This document shows positions 26,501 through 34,622 of a stretch of 64,000 bases of DNA, in pieces. The position numbers and the translations under genes are program-made. The DNA is taken from assembly GCA_028722305.1 (NCBI GenBank), contig JAQYHB010000045.1, positions 1-64,000 of the forward strand, written 5' to 3'. This DNA comes from Spirochaetales bacterium (GTDB lineage Bacteria; Spirochaetota; Spirochaetia; Sphaerochaetales; Sphaerochaetaceae). The notes below the pieces were generated by a model. That model was not told where the DNA came from, made no database searches, and saw nothing but the letters and a program-made list of their open reading frames with translations. Each line of letters begins with the position of its first letter. The first letter of the stretch is position 1.

Positions 26501-28159
26501 ACGCTCAAGGTCGTTCTCCAGCAGGATATGCTTCCTGCCCAGCTCCGCGCGGGCGCTGGCTATCGGCATGGGCTTGCCGTAATAATAGCCCTGGATCCGC
26601 TCGCAGCCGATTTCCTTGAGGAACGCCAACTGTTCCCCGTTCTCCACGCCTTCGGCGAGGACATGCATGCCCAGGCGCTTCGCCATCATCACGATTCCAG
26701 TAATGATGTCGCGGCTCTTCTCGTCGAAGTTCTGGAAGAAGCCCATGTCCAGCTTGATGAGGTCGAAGCAATAGGCATGGAGGGCGTTCAGCGAAGAGTA
26801 CTCCGCGCCGAAGTCGTCCAGCCAGACCTCGTAGCCGGCATCGTGGATCGCCTTGATGGTGCGGGCCATCTGGATGCGGTTCTCGGCAAGCCCGCTCTCC
26901 GTAATCTCGATATGGATGTACTTCCGGGGAACCTGGTAGTTCGTCACGGCCTCCTCAAGGCACTTCAGCGGGTCGATCAGGTCAAAATCCAGCTGGGAGA
27001 GATTGAGGGAAATGGGAACCAGATGCAAGCCGCTATGCAACCGCTCATGGAGGGACTGCACGACATGGTCGATCATGTAGGCGTCCAGACGGCCGATGCG
27101 CCTGGCACTTTCCAAAACGGGGATGAAAACTCCGGGCATGAGCATCCCGCGCTCAGGATCCTCCCACCTCGCCAGCGCCTCGAACGAACTCACCTTGCCC
27201 GAAAGGGTCCGCACGACAGGCTGGTAGTACAGCTTGATATACCCTTCTTTCAAGGCAAGGTCGAAATGCTCGAGGATGTACTGTTTTTTCTCCAGCCGCT
27301 CCTCCATTTCCCTAGTGAAGACCACATAGGAGTGTTCCCCGTCGTTTTTGGCCGAGTTGCAGGCAATCTTCGCCATGTCGAACGAATGGCGGATCACCTC
27401 CTCCGGCACGCCATGGTCGAACTTCACCACACCCGCCTTCAGCGCGGAGCTCCTGGCCCCGATGTAGCGGTTCACCAAGGCGCAGGTCTCATCGATCCTC
27501 CCCTCCAGTCCGTCGCGGGGCAGAATGGCGAAAAAGGTGTCCGCGTTGGTGTGGCCGAACAGTCCTTCCGGGAAGGTCTTCTGCAAGGTCTGGGCGATAT
27601 AGGAGAGCAGACGGTTGCCTGCTTCCATGCCGTTTTCCCGATTGAAGCCTCGGAAATTGGCGACGTTGAAGCAAACCGGGCAATAGCCCAGGAAATCGCC
27701 GTTATCCTTGGCCGCCTTTGCCCTGCCAATGGCGGCAGTGAAGAAATCGTTCCCGCCGAGGAACCCGGTGAGCTCATCCGAGACGCTGTTCGCCAGTTCC
27801 ATCTGCCGGCTGAACAGATGGAGGAAATAGGCATTCTGCCCGCCAATCTCGTCCAAGGTGACGATACAGTCGGCCTCACGCAGATGATGGGAGGCGCTCA
27901 GATACTGGAAATGAAGCGTGGTTTGCCCCACCACACTGGAAAGACTGATTCCATCCTCGCTGGTCATGCCCCGGAACGTACCGCCGGTCAGGGATACGAA
28001 TTCTTCCTCGGTCAAGCAATCATACAACAGACAGGCTTCCCTGTTTGCGAAAAGAATCGTTTCCTTTCCACCTGCATGTACAATACACAACCCGATGGGC
28101 AACTTGTCATAATATCGGTGGAGTTCTTCTTTATCGATTGGTGCGATCGTGGTACACAT
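23522..28159 (-). CDS. Giant cytoplasmic PAS/GGDEF/EAL/GAF cyclic-di-GMP protein
   Basis: A 1545-residue soluble multidomain protein with no transmembrane segment or signal peptide. Rough order: PAS 10-115; degenerate GGDEF 128-285 (site reads NADTF); EAL 293-535 with all catalytic motifs (EAL 327-329, LNLSQ, IEITES, DDFGAEYSS, AEGVE, IQGYYYGKP); several PAS-like domains to about 935; a second degenerate GGDEF (AGCDF) to about 1090; a PAS with a cysteine cluster (CSDTPCSFCP); a GAF-like domain of about 1230-1370; and a C-terminal GGDEF with intact GGDEF at 1478-1482. The inhibitory-site arginine is absent. It may both make and break c-di-GMP. No ribosome site is seen before ATG 28159, but the N-terminal PAS fold supports that start. 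Confidence 0.85.
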   Translation of the reverse strand: MCTTIAPIDKEELHRYYDKLPIGLCIVHAGGKETILFANREACLLYDCLTEEEFVSLTGGTFRGMTSEDGISLSSVVGQTTLHFQYLSASHHLREADCIVTLDEIGGQNAYFLHLFSRQMELANSVSDELTGFLGGNDFFTAAIGRAKAAKDNGDFLGYCPVCFNVANFRGFNRENGMEAGNRLLSYIAQTLQKTFPEGLFGHTNADTFFAILPRDGLEGRIDETCALVNRYIGARSSALKAGVVKFDHGVPEEVIRHSFDMAKIACNSAKNDGEHSYVVFTREMEERLEKKQYILEHFDLALKEGYIKLYYQPVVRTLSGKVSSFEALARWEDPERGMLMPGVFIPVLESARRIGRLDAYMIDHVVQSLHERLHSGLHLVPISLNLSQLDFDLIDPLKCLEEAVTNYQVPRKYIHIEITESGLAENRIQMARTIKAIHDAGYEVWLDDFGAEYSSLNALHAYCFDLIKLDMGFFQNFDEKSRDIITGIVMMAKRLGMHVLAEGVENGEQLAFLKEIGCERIQGYYYGKPMPIASARAELGRKHILLENDLERSVYGVAGLVDIVSQTPIGLCLRENGTSRMLCANPAFLDELKTVDIQSLDGLNRLLAVRNAPISRKLGYFMDQVFAGTVATTTFVDNGQYLRMSATKLGGVRDFWIGKESLTNISFDQETEKSQRSDAIFRNVAQFFDGVYFLDLQKDEIEVVECVHPKVRPGSVFSGISSSFAAYSSELVHMDDQKRFLSFVDGKHLYRAADASGRGYAQDLFRIRREDGTYRWTVFLALVLFREKEKGLLLCERPDIWETYPERKALLPVFVASLSSGSDSPDIQTPTWERSLLYAFLRFSGIPAFWKDRSLRFLGANEKLLAEIGKSRDEVQGKTAKELGIYADADSFRSREERVLRYGETLHDTRMILVDGVGRQLTVTEFPWYLGNEIAGTAGFLNVGRKPPEESFITDPETGLLDMYGILIAAGAYDEAYRKSGAGYCGVYLTLRDYGRLCRTFGSGFTQEVVRLVAEELKRDGIPMGASVSHLAGCDFLLLGRESTSGLLVQLVRNVQNRIQGIQEIGGTACHLEMACSIVFGAEARDFFDLLGMLHERASHPENDGMERLDSLWQRVGLSTETLDSLSDRVSLIDPETSEILFINKAMRKDLSLAEDSDYAGKKCYEILECSDTPCSFCPNSTLSSSTFSIYRQKCKGSGQEYLVKSVLAPWKGRTVRFSIGNQENDGTSSQSLLDYEMWANDAITQGMAEKDPSQGIQKTMEHLAFSMQADRFLLFEERPEQTVRCTYEWCRKGRLPVKEEMQGMLCKNLEPLYRIFAQKKVAMIPDYEEFLKRNPDFVLPIEGVRNIISGHLAISGTSLGFTMVLNASEENFRPAGYMLATLTDFFAVLLRNRNSLNEALQRSLHDPMTGALNRGGLAQYLRERTFVGTVALISGDINGLKHMNDTQGHEAGDHLICSVSAILTRLTDADHVVRMGGDEFLVICEGMDDAGARNLIYQIKASCLAQGLSLALGYTIHTGRITDIDAVLRKADAAMYEDKALRR

Positions 28160-28359
28160 AATAGAGCGTTTTTCTTATACAATAGAGAATATACGCTTCA
28201 GGTATCAAGATACACATTCAGCACTTTCCGCAAGTCTTTGCAACAAACAGCAATTCTCTTTTACTTGGACAACCAGCAAAGGTCCCCACCGAAAAGGAAC
28301 AACAAGGTGCGCTTATAAAGCAAGCGCGGGAAGATTCCCGCCTTTAAGCGGGTGAGTTG
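28160..28359. other. Gap between araB and the giant c-di-GMP gene, with overlapping hairpins
   Basis: AT-rich promoter-like DNA lies near 28165-28200, probably serving the giant gene, though no confident -35/-10 pair was found. Close to the araB stop, GCGGGAA at 28326-28332 pairs with TTCCCGC at 28335-28341, and CCCGC at 28337-28341 can instead pair with GCGGG at 28348-28352. The two stems exclude each other. No T tract follows on the minus strand, so termination of araB is uncertain. Confidence 0.4.
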
Positions 28360-30012
28360 TCACCCTCCCAACTTGCGCAGCGAGGCCATCAATCCTTCCA
28401 GGTTGACGGGCTTTCCCTCAGCGAAGGCGTAGGAAAGGTCACGGTAATGGGAAAAGAGCCTGTTGTAGGTTTCCACGTCAGCACGCCTCGGCCGGAAGGA
28501 TTCCTCCAGCACCCCGGTCATATGGCTTACCGCCTCAGGGAACGAAGGCCATACCCCTCCAATCACGCTGGCGGCCACTGCCGCACCCAAGGCGCAGGTC
28601 TGGGTACTCCGGGAAATGCTGACCTCGCGGTCCAGCACGTTGGCATAGATGTCGACCAAAAGCTGGTTCTTCCGGGGGATGCCGCCACAGGCGATGACGG
28701 AGGAAACAGGATGTCCGTTCTTCTCGAACTGCTCGAGGATCATCCGGGCGCCAAACGCGGTCGACTCGACCAGGGCACGGTAGATTTCCTCCGGCTTGGT
28801 GCGTAGCGTCAGGCCAATGACCAAGCCGCTGAGCGAGGCGTCGTTGAACACCGAGCGGTTTCCGTTCATCCAATCCAAGGTGAGCAAGCCGCTTTGTCCC
28901 GGTTGCAGCCGTGAAGCCATCGCTTCCAGCTCGGCGAAGGAGAGCCCTTTGGGGGCGATGTCATGGACATACCAGCCAAGCAGGTCCCCGACGGCGCTCC
29001 GCCCCGCCTCGACCAGATAGGTGTCTGGCATGATGGCGTCCCGGGCGACACCGAACATGCCGGGGATTTCGGGAATCGGCTCGCCACCGGGGACGAGGAC
29101 CAGGTCGACCGCGCTGGTCCCGATGGTCTCCACCAGGACTCCGGGGCGGATTCCCGCCCCCAGTCCTCCGGCGTGGCCATCAAACATGCCCGTGGCGATG
29201 GGGATGCCGGCGGCAAGGCCGGTCAGCTTCGCCCATCCATCGCAGAGATAGCCGGCCTTCTCGTCGACACGAAGGATCCGCGAGGATTCGAAGGTGTGGA
29301 CGATCCTCACCAGTGCCGGGTCCAGCGAAGCGAAAAAGGCGTCAGGGGGGAAGCCGCCCAGATCCTCCCGGTACATCCACTTGCAGGCAAGCCCGCCCTT
29401 GTTTCGGACGATGGTCTCCGCCCTCCCTCCTCCAGAAAGGATGAAGGGAATCCAATCGTCCAGCTCCACCCAGGTATAGGCGGCATCAAAGGTTCTGCGG
29501 TCCTGGCGCGCCAGATGGAGCAGGCGGGGCCATGGCATCTCCACAGGGCAACGCCCTCCGGTGGTATCGAGGAAATGGTTTCCCTCCTCCGCGCACCTTC
29601 GGGTAATCTCCTCGGCCTCGCTTGCCGCGCTGTGGTCCTTCCACAACCAGAGCATCGCGTTCGGGTTGCCATCAAAGGCGGGGTCGTCGGCAAGCAGGGA
29701 ACCGTCGGCCTTCAGGGGAATCATCGAGGTCCCGGTCGAATCGACCCCGATGGCCCGCACATCCGAGCGCCGGAAAGAGGGATTTCCCGCTTCAGCGGCA
29801 TCGAGGGCTCCGGTAATCGCGCGCTCCAGCGCGAAGAGGTAGTCGCGCGGGTCATGGCGGACCGCCTGGGGTTCCTCGGGGAAGGGAAGCACTCCCTCGA
29901 CTCCGGAAGGATAGGGACAGACCGCCTGTCCGAGCTCCCTTCCGGTGAGCGCGTCAAAGACCACCGCCCGGCCGCTTGCCGTCCCGAAATCGATTCCTAT
30001 CACCGCTTGCAT
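28360..30012 (-). CDS. araB: Ribulokinase
   Basis: FGGY-family kinase phosphorylating L-ribulose (AraB also accepts other 2-ketopentoses and pentitols) at the start of the L-arabinose route to xylulose 5-phosphate. The 550-residue length is normal. Motifs: IGIDFGTASGRAVVF for phosphate binding, IGVDSTGTSMIP, ATGMFDGHAGGLGAG, and the FGGY-type CGGIPRKNQLLVDIYANVL near the C terminus. ATG 30012 has AGGA seven bases upstream; a longer reading frame to 30075 would run into the oxidoreductase gene. It starts 19 bases after the FAD oxidoreductase, so the two form an operon and the oxidoreductase product may be its substrate. AraD is encoded 26 kb away. Confidence 0.88.
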   Translation of the reverse strand: MQAVIGIDFGTASGRAVVFDALTGRELGQAVCPYPSGVEGVLPFPEEPQAVRHDPRDYLFALERAITGALDAAEAGNPSFRRSDVRAIGVDSTGTSMIPLKADGSLLADDPAFDGNPNAMLWLWKDHSAASEAEEITRRCAEEGNHFLDTTGGRCPVEMPWPRLLHLARQDRRTFDAAYTWVELDDWIPFILSGGGRAETIVRNKGGLACKWMYREDLGGFPPDAFFASLDPALVRIVHTFESSRILRVDEKAGYLCDGWAKLTGLAAGIPIATGMFDGHAGGLGAGIRPGVLVETIGTSAVDLVLVPGGEPIPEIPGMFGVARDAIMPDTYLVEAGRSAVGDLLGWYVHDIAPKGLSFAELEAMASRLQPGQSGLLTLDWMNGNRSVFNDASLSGLVIGLTLRTKPEEIYRALVESTAFGARMILEQFEKNGHPVSSVIACGGIPRKNQLLVDIYANVLDREVSISRSTQTCALGAAVAASVIGGVWPSFPEAVSHMTGVLEESFRPRRADVETYNRLFSHYRDLSYAFAEGKPVNLEGLMASLRKLGG

Positions 30013-30031
30013 CTGTGTATCCTGCCTTTCC

Positions 30032-31879
30032 TCAATATACCATGATTTCATACAGACGGGCGGCATCCATTCCATAGGTGCCGGTCACCGTCAGGGCAAG
30101 TCTATCACAGACACGCTTCTGGTCCAGGTCGACGACCACCAGCCGCTGGTGGTTCTCCCGCTCTTCCAAGGAGAAAACGGGTTCGTTTCCCAGACAAGCC
30201 TCAAGGCGATAGGAGCGGACCAGCTGGGGTGGCAGCCATTCGGGTTGCCTGTCGCGCACCGATGCGGTCAGGCTCGGCATGATTTCCCTGCTCAGGTCCG
30301 GATCGAAGACCAGCCGGATCTGGTGGATTTCCCGGGGTCCAGGAAAGGTCAAGGCGATTGTCTGGCCGTTGCCGATCGGGCCGGACTGCCAGCAATGGGC
30401 TTTCCCTCCCTCCTCGCGCAGGTGCCCGTCGATGGCGGAGGCCGCCTCGCATCCACGAGTCTCGCTGGTCGCGGTGACCATGGCGTCCCTGGCAAGATCA
30501 TCCGGGTCCGCGGTATCGATACCGGGTATCCACGCGTCGTCGCGCATCAGCTCGAGCTGGAGCTCGCGGATGTGCCTCTCCTCCACCTCGCGGGGGGATT
30601 CCCGGTAACGGACGGCAAGGGCGGCGGCAGTACCGACGGCCTGTCCGCCGATGGCGCAGGTCGCCATCACGCGGATGGCGCCGAAGGCCATCTTGGTCAC
30701 CGAGATATCCCTTCCGCACATCATCAGGTTGCCGATGTTGCGGCTGTAGTAGCAACGGTAGGGGATGGTGAAGATGCCGTCGAAGTGCAAAACGTGGCTC
30801 GGCACTTCGTCCACGTCCTTCAGGCCTCCGGGCGTATGCATGTCCATCGGCCAGCCGCCATAGGCGACCGCGTCGGGAAACACCCGGTTGGCAAGCACGT
30901 CGTTCTCGCTCAGAAGATAGGGGCCCTCCAGACGGCGGCTCTCCCGCATTCCGGGAAGCTCGCCCACCCAGTCCAGGTCATAGTTTGCCGCTCCATGGTC
31001 CCCCTGGTTCTTCAGATGATCCCAGACCCCGTAGACGCTCTTGAAGAGCTCGTCCCGGATTTCCTCGGCGTCCCGGATGATGTCCCCGTCGGGGGCGGCA
31101 AGCTCGATCCACCAGTAGCCGGAGTCGACCTCGCTGAAATTGGGGAGCGCCTTTGAGGTTCCTTTGGCCACTACCCTGCCTGCGTCATCGATTGCCTCGA
31201 TGCGGGAAAGGTGGGGACGATAGCGAAGGTCATGTTCGGTATAGGTATAGGCCCAGGCCGGCTTGATATAGGACACCGGATGCCCACGGTCCACCGCCTG
31301 GAAGAGTATCGAGTTCCCCATGGTATACCGGTCTGCCTGTTCCGGAGCGTCCTTTTCCTGGAACTCCGAGCGGGCTTCGCTGCCATAGCGGAAGGTGGCC
31401 CCCGCCTCCTTGCCCAAGGTCCCGTGTCCCGTGGCATCCACGAAAATCCGGGCGGAGATCCTGAAGTGTTTCTCGGTGGTCATCTGATAACAGCGGATGG
31501 CCCGGACCGCGCCGTCCTCCACCTCCACGTCGCTCATCGCCGTGTTCAGGTAGGAGTCCAGGTTCTTCTGGAAATGTACTTTCTCCCAGAGCACCGAGTC
31601 CCAGACGCTGAAGCTGTGACGGGGGTTCCGCCACTTGTTCTCCAACAGCAGCTCTTCGATGATGCCGGTCTCGTTGACGTTTTTCTTCGTCATGTGGCAG
31701 GAGGCTCCCACGACATGCATGCGGATTTCGCTCGAGGCGTTGCCCCCGAACATCGGCCGGTTCTGGACGATGGCAGTCTTTGCCCCGTGACGTGCGCTCG
31801 CGATTGCGGCGGAGATGCCGGCAAGACCGCCTCCAACCACAACCACGTCATATGTTCGTTCCAATACGTTTTGATCCAT
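30032..31879 (-). CDS. FAD-dependent oxidoreductase with C-terminal beta-sandwich domain (copy 1)
   Basis: Flavoprotein of 615 residues in the FAD_oxidored group (PF12831 type). The Rossmann loop VVVVGGGLAGISAA opens the protein, GGNASSEIRMHVVGA is the family-specific motif, and GQAVGTAAALAVRY closes the FAD domain at about residue 450. The last 150 residues look like a galactose-binding-type beta sandwich (carbohydrate binding). No signal peptide, so it acts in the cytoplasm. ATG 31879 has AAGGA five bases upstream. It heads an operon with araB and is divergent from a PocR-AraC regulator. A second copy lies at 46401-48254. It probably oxidises an imported sugar, glycoside or polyol, but the substrate is unknown. 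Confidence 0.83.
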   Translation of the reverse strand: MDQNVLERTYDVVVVGGGLAGISAAIASARHGAKTAIVQNRPMFGGNASSEIRMHVVGASCHMTKKNVNETGIIEELLLENKWRNPRHSFSVWDSVLWEKVHFQKNLDSYLNTAMSDVEVEDGAVRAIRCYQMTTEKHFRISARIFVDATGHGTLGKEAGATFRYGSEARSEFQEKDAPEQADRYTMGNSILFQAVDRGHPVSYIKPAWAYTYTEHDLRYRPHLSRIEAIDDAGRVVAKGTSKALPNFSEVDSGYWWIELAAPDGDIIRDAEEIRDELFKSVYGVWDHLKNQGDHGAANYDLDWVGELPGMRESRRLEGPYLLSENDVLANRVFPDAVAYGGWPMDMHTPGGLKDVDEVPSHVLHFDGIFTIPYRCYYSRNIGNLMMCGRDISVTKMAFGAIRVMATCAIGGQAVGTAAALAVRYRESPREVEERHIRELQLELMRDDAWIPGIDTADPDDLARDAMVTATSETRGCEAASAIDGHLREEGGKAHCWQSGPIGNGQTIALTFPGPREIHQIRLVFDPDLSREIMPSLTASVRDRQPEWLPPQLVRSYRLEACLGNEPVFSLEERENHQRLVVVDLDQKRVCDRLALTVTGTYGMDAARLYEIMVY

Positions 31880-31968
31880 AGCTTCCTTGTACCCCAGGAA
31901 GGAGGGGCAGGCATTGAATCTCATGCTTGGCAATCTTAGAAATCATGCAAACATTCCCCATGTTTTCC

Positions 31969-31983
31969 ATACCGGTATATACT
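31969..31983 (+). promoter_or_regulatory. -10 box and palindrome at the divergent araC/oxidoreductase promoter region
   Basis: TATACT at 31978-31983 ends six bases before the ATG at 31990, with no ribosome site, another leaderless layout. The perfect ten-base palindrome ATACCGGTAT at 31969-31978 touches this box and lies between the two divergent genes, a likely regulator site. A weak TTCCCC at 31954-31959 may be the -35. Confidence 0.4.
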
Positions 31984-31989
31984 GGACAC

Positions 31990-32904
31990 ATGGAGCTCAA
32001 CTACTGGGACGGAATCACGCAAACCATCACCTACCTGCGTTCACGATATGGCTGGCGGGTGGTTATCAAGGATTTCGTCGGATTCCTCGGAAAAGAGTCC
32101 GCCATCGCCTCGTCCGTCGGCCTGTGCATCAGCCATGAGTGCGAATGGTGCATGAAATTGAAGACGCATGATGCGCTCTGGGACCGTTGCCAGAGGGGCA
32201 ACACGCTGCTTCGTGACGCCTGCGCACGTCAGAAGGGCTGGTTCATCGGCAGCGCCTGGTGCGGCGTTCCGGAATTCGTTTTTCCCGTGTTTTACGGGGA
32301 CCAGGTCATCGGAGCCGTGTGCGTCGGGGGCTTTTACCACGAGTATACGCGTAACCTCGCCCGCGCCAGGCGGGCGGTTTCCTTGGCCGGGTCCAGCCCC
32401 TCCCTGTTGGATCTCTGGAAAAAGACCTTCACCGCCAACAAGGCGGATACCCAGGCGATGGTGGCAGCCAGCGGGGCTATCGGAGCCTGGCTCACCCTGT
32501 ACTATACCCAGCTGAGGGAGTTCAGCATCGTCCGAGAGGGAGAGATTTACCGGGCGAACGCCGCCAAGATCCTTACCCTTTCCCACGCCATGGCCTTCAT
32601 CCGAAGCTCCTGGAAGGAGGAAATCCATGCGGCCGATATCGCCCGTTTCTGCCACTGCAGCGTCTCCCACCTGAGCCACTTGTTCAAGAAAAACCTGCAA
32701 CGCTCCATCACCGAGGTCATCGAGGAGGAACGGCTGACGCGCGCCAAGCGGATGCTGGCCGATACCGACATGCGGATCACCGATATCGCCATGGCCTGCG
32801 GCTTTGGGGATCCGAACTACTTCTCCTTTGTCTTCCACCGCGAATCGGGTACCACGCCCTCCGCCTTCCGCGCATCCATCCGGAAAGGGAGGTCCCTTCC
32901 ATGA
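31990..32904 (+). CDS. AraC-family regulator with PocR sensory domain
   Basis: Transcription regulator of 304 residues. The N-terminal 190 residues match the PocR ligand-binding domain, with its paired cysteines (CISHECEWCMK, then DACARQKGWF and VFPVFYGDQVIGAVCVGGF). The last 105 residues are an AraC double helix-turn-helix (CSVSHLSHLFKKNL and ITDIAMACGFGDPNYFSFVF). PocR domains sense small molecules such as 1,2-diols. The start at ATG 31990 fits a leaderless message; ATG 31945 is in frame but upstream of the -10 box. It overlaps the histidine kinase by four bases, and is divergent from the oxidoreductase-araB operon it may control. Confidence 0.87.
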   Translation: MELNYWDGITQTITYLRSRYGWRVVIKDFVGFLGKESAIASSVGLCISHECEWCMKLKTHDALWDRCQRGNTLLRDACARQKGWFIGSAWCGVPEFVFPVFYGDQVIGAVCVGGFYHEYTRNLARARRAVSLAGSSPSLLDLWKKTFTANKADTQAMVAASGAIGAWLTLYYTQLREFSIVREGEIYRANAAKILTLSHAMAFIRSSWKEEIHAADIARFCHCSVSHLSHLFKKNLQRSITEVIEEERLTRAKRMLADTDMRITDIAMACGFGDPNYFSFVFHRESGTTPSAFRASIRKGRSLP

Positions 32905-34622
32905 AGAAGCGTATCTCCACCCACCTTCTGCTGTTGGTGGTCGGACTGATCATCCTTCCTTTCGCTTTGCTCTTCGTGGGCAGTCTCCTTTCGTACGAAC
33001 GGGTCATCCAGAACGAGCTGAGCCAGCGCATCATCGGGGAGGTGCGGCACAGCAACGACGAGCTCAACCGTCTCTTCGAGAAGATGGTCAACCTCAGCAC
33101 GATTTTCGCCAACGACGAGGACTTCGGAGCGGAATTCACCACGCGCCTTCCTGGGTCCTACTACGACCATTACAAGGCCTTTGCCAACGTATGCCGCTCC
33201 ATCGAGCTGCAAAACCTGTACGACGACATGCTTGACCATGTCAGCATCCGCTTCCAGGACAACGCGGGGCTTTGGTACAGCAACCAGCCCTTCAGCCCGG
33301 AGGAGCAACGCGCCTTGGAACAGGCCCCGTGGGTGGAGGAGAGCAAGCGGAACCAGGGCTTCGCGGTGTGGAACCAGGATGATGGCGTCTCCTATGCCCG
33401 CGAGCTCTACGGGCTCAACGGGGATATCCAGCCGCTGGGCACCATGGTCGTCTCCATCGGCCAATCCTTCCTTTGGAGGATACTCGCCTCGTACAGCGAC
33501 GCGGAGGACTCGGTGGTTTTCGCCACCGATGAAAGGAACAATCCCGTTATTTTCAACCCGGAGAAGCCGGTGCCGGACATTGCGAGCCTCGAGGAAGGAC
33601 ACCGGATCGTCCGTATCGACGACACATCGTATCTTGCCATCGTCTTCTTTCTTGAGCCTGAGGGCATCGCTTCCCATATGACCTTCAAGATCTGCTACTT
33701 GTATGGCTGGGACCACATCAAGGCGCGGAGCGCCGCCATGGTGCGCGCGTCAGCCTTCCTTCTTTTTGCGTTCCTGGTCGCGTCGCTCGTCATCGCCTCC
33801 CTGATTACCTCGTGGATCACCCACCCCATCCAGAAGCTGAGCAACCAGATGCGTCACTTCCTTGTGGGAAACAGCGTGGCCGGCCCACCAGCCTATCGTG
33901 ACGACGAGATCGGGGAGATAGAGCGCTCCTTCCAGCAGATGGCGCAGAACACCAACGCGCTCTTCGCCCATTTGGAACAGGAGCACAAGGAGAAGGAGCA
34001 CTACTACTACGAGTCGCTCTCCGCCCGGCTGAATCCCCATTTCCTCTTCAACACGCTGCACACCATGCGATGGATGGCGGTCATCCGCAAGGCGGACAAC
34101 ATCCGCCAGTGCATCGACGCGCTCACCCGCATCCTCCAATACCATCTTTCCGATACCAGCTCCACGACCCTGAGGGACGAGCTTACGGTCCTAGACAGCT
34201 ACGCCTTCATCCAGGCGACACGCTTCGGCGACCGGATTTCCTATGCCCAGGAAGTCCCCCCGGAGCTGTTCTCGGCGAGGATGCTGAAATTCAGCTTGCA
34301 ACCAATTGTGGAGAATTGCTGGAAACACGCCTTCCCGGCCGGGCAGAGCGCCTGCCATATCGTGGTGCGCGCCCGAAAGGCGGGTGGCACGCTGGAAATC
34401 GACGTGGTGGACAACGGGACCGGTTTCAGCCCCGAGGCGAAGAGCCGCTTCCTCTCGCATAAGGAGACCGCCAATGGCGGGAAAGGCGGCATCGGCTTGT
34501 CTTCCATAGACCGGATGATCGACCTTGTCTATGGAAGGCCCTACGGCGTCAGCCTGGTCGATGTTCCGAAAGGAAGCATCGTCCGATTATCCCTGCCCTA
34601 TGAAGAAGGAACATCCTCATGA
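32901..34622 (+). CDS. YesM-type sensor histidine kinase
   Basis: Membrane histidine kinase of 573 residues in the LytS/YesM class. Transmembrane helix about 8-30, extracytoplasmic sensor domain to about 280, second helix about 282-305, HAMP linker (ITSWITHPIQKLSNQM), His_kinase domain with the phosphoacceptor histidine in LNPHFLFNTLHTMRW, and a HATPase_c domain (VENCWKHAF, VVDNGTGF, GGIGLSSIDRM). It shares four-base overlaps with the AraC gene and with the response regulator. GGGAGG lies upstream of the ATG. Such pairs typically sense sugars and induce a neighbouring ABC importer, here the one starting at 36342. Confidence 0.93.
   Translation: MKKRISTHLLLLVVGLIILPFALLFVGSLLSYERVIQNELSQRIIGEVRHSNDELNRLFEKMVNLSTIFANDEDFGAEFTTRLPGSYYDHYKAFANVCRSIELQNLYDDMLDHVSIRFQDNAGLWYSNQPFSPEEQRALEQAPWVEESKRNQGFAVWNQDDGVSYARELYGLNGDIQPLGTMVVSIGQSFLWRILASYSDAEDSVVFATDERNNPVIFNPEKPVPDIASLEEGHRIVRIDDTSYLAIVFFLEPEGIASHMTFKICYLYGWDHIKARSAAMVRASAFLLFAFLVASLVIASLITSWITHPIQKLSNQMRHFLVGNSVAGPPAYRDDEIGEIERSFQQMAQNTNALFAHLEQEHKEKEHYYYESLSARLNPHFLFNTLHTMRWMAVIRKADNIRQCIDALTRILQYHLSDTSSTTLRDELTVLDSYAFIQATRFGDRISYAQEVPPELFSARMLKFSLQPIVENCWKHAFPAGQSACHIVVRARKAGGTLEIDVVDNGTGFSPEAKSRFLSHKETANGGKGGIGLSSIDRMIDLVYGRPYGVSLVDVPKGSIVRLSLPYEEGTSS

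Noticed and set aside
26528-28318. Plus-strand open frame of 596 codons opposite the giant c-di-GMP gene
   Set aside because: Low-complexity histidine, glutamine and leucine translation typical of antisense frames; the minus strand shows complete EAL motifs.
28326-28352. Intrinsic terminator after araB
   Set aside because: The stems are perfect but alternative to each other and lack a T tract on the minus strand, so I list them only as hairpins.
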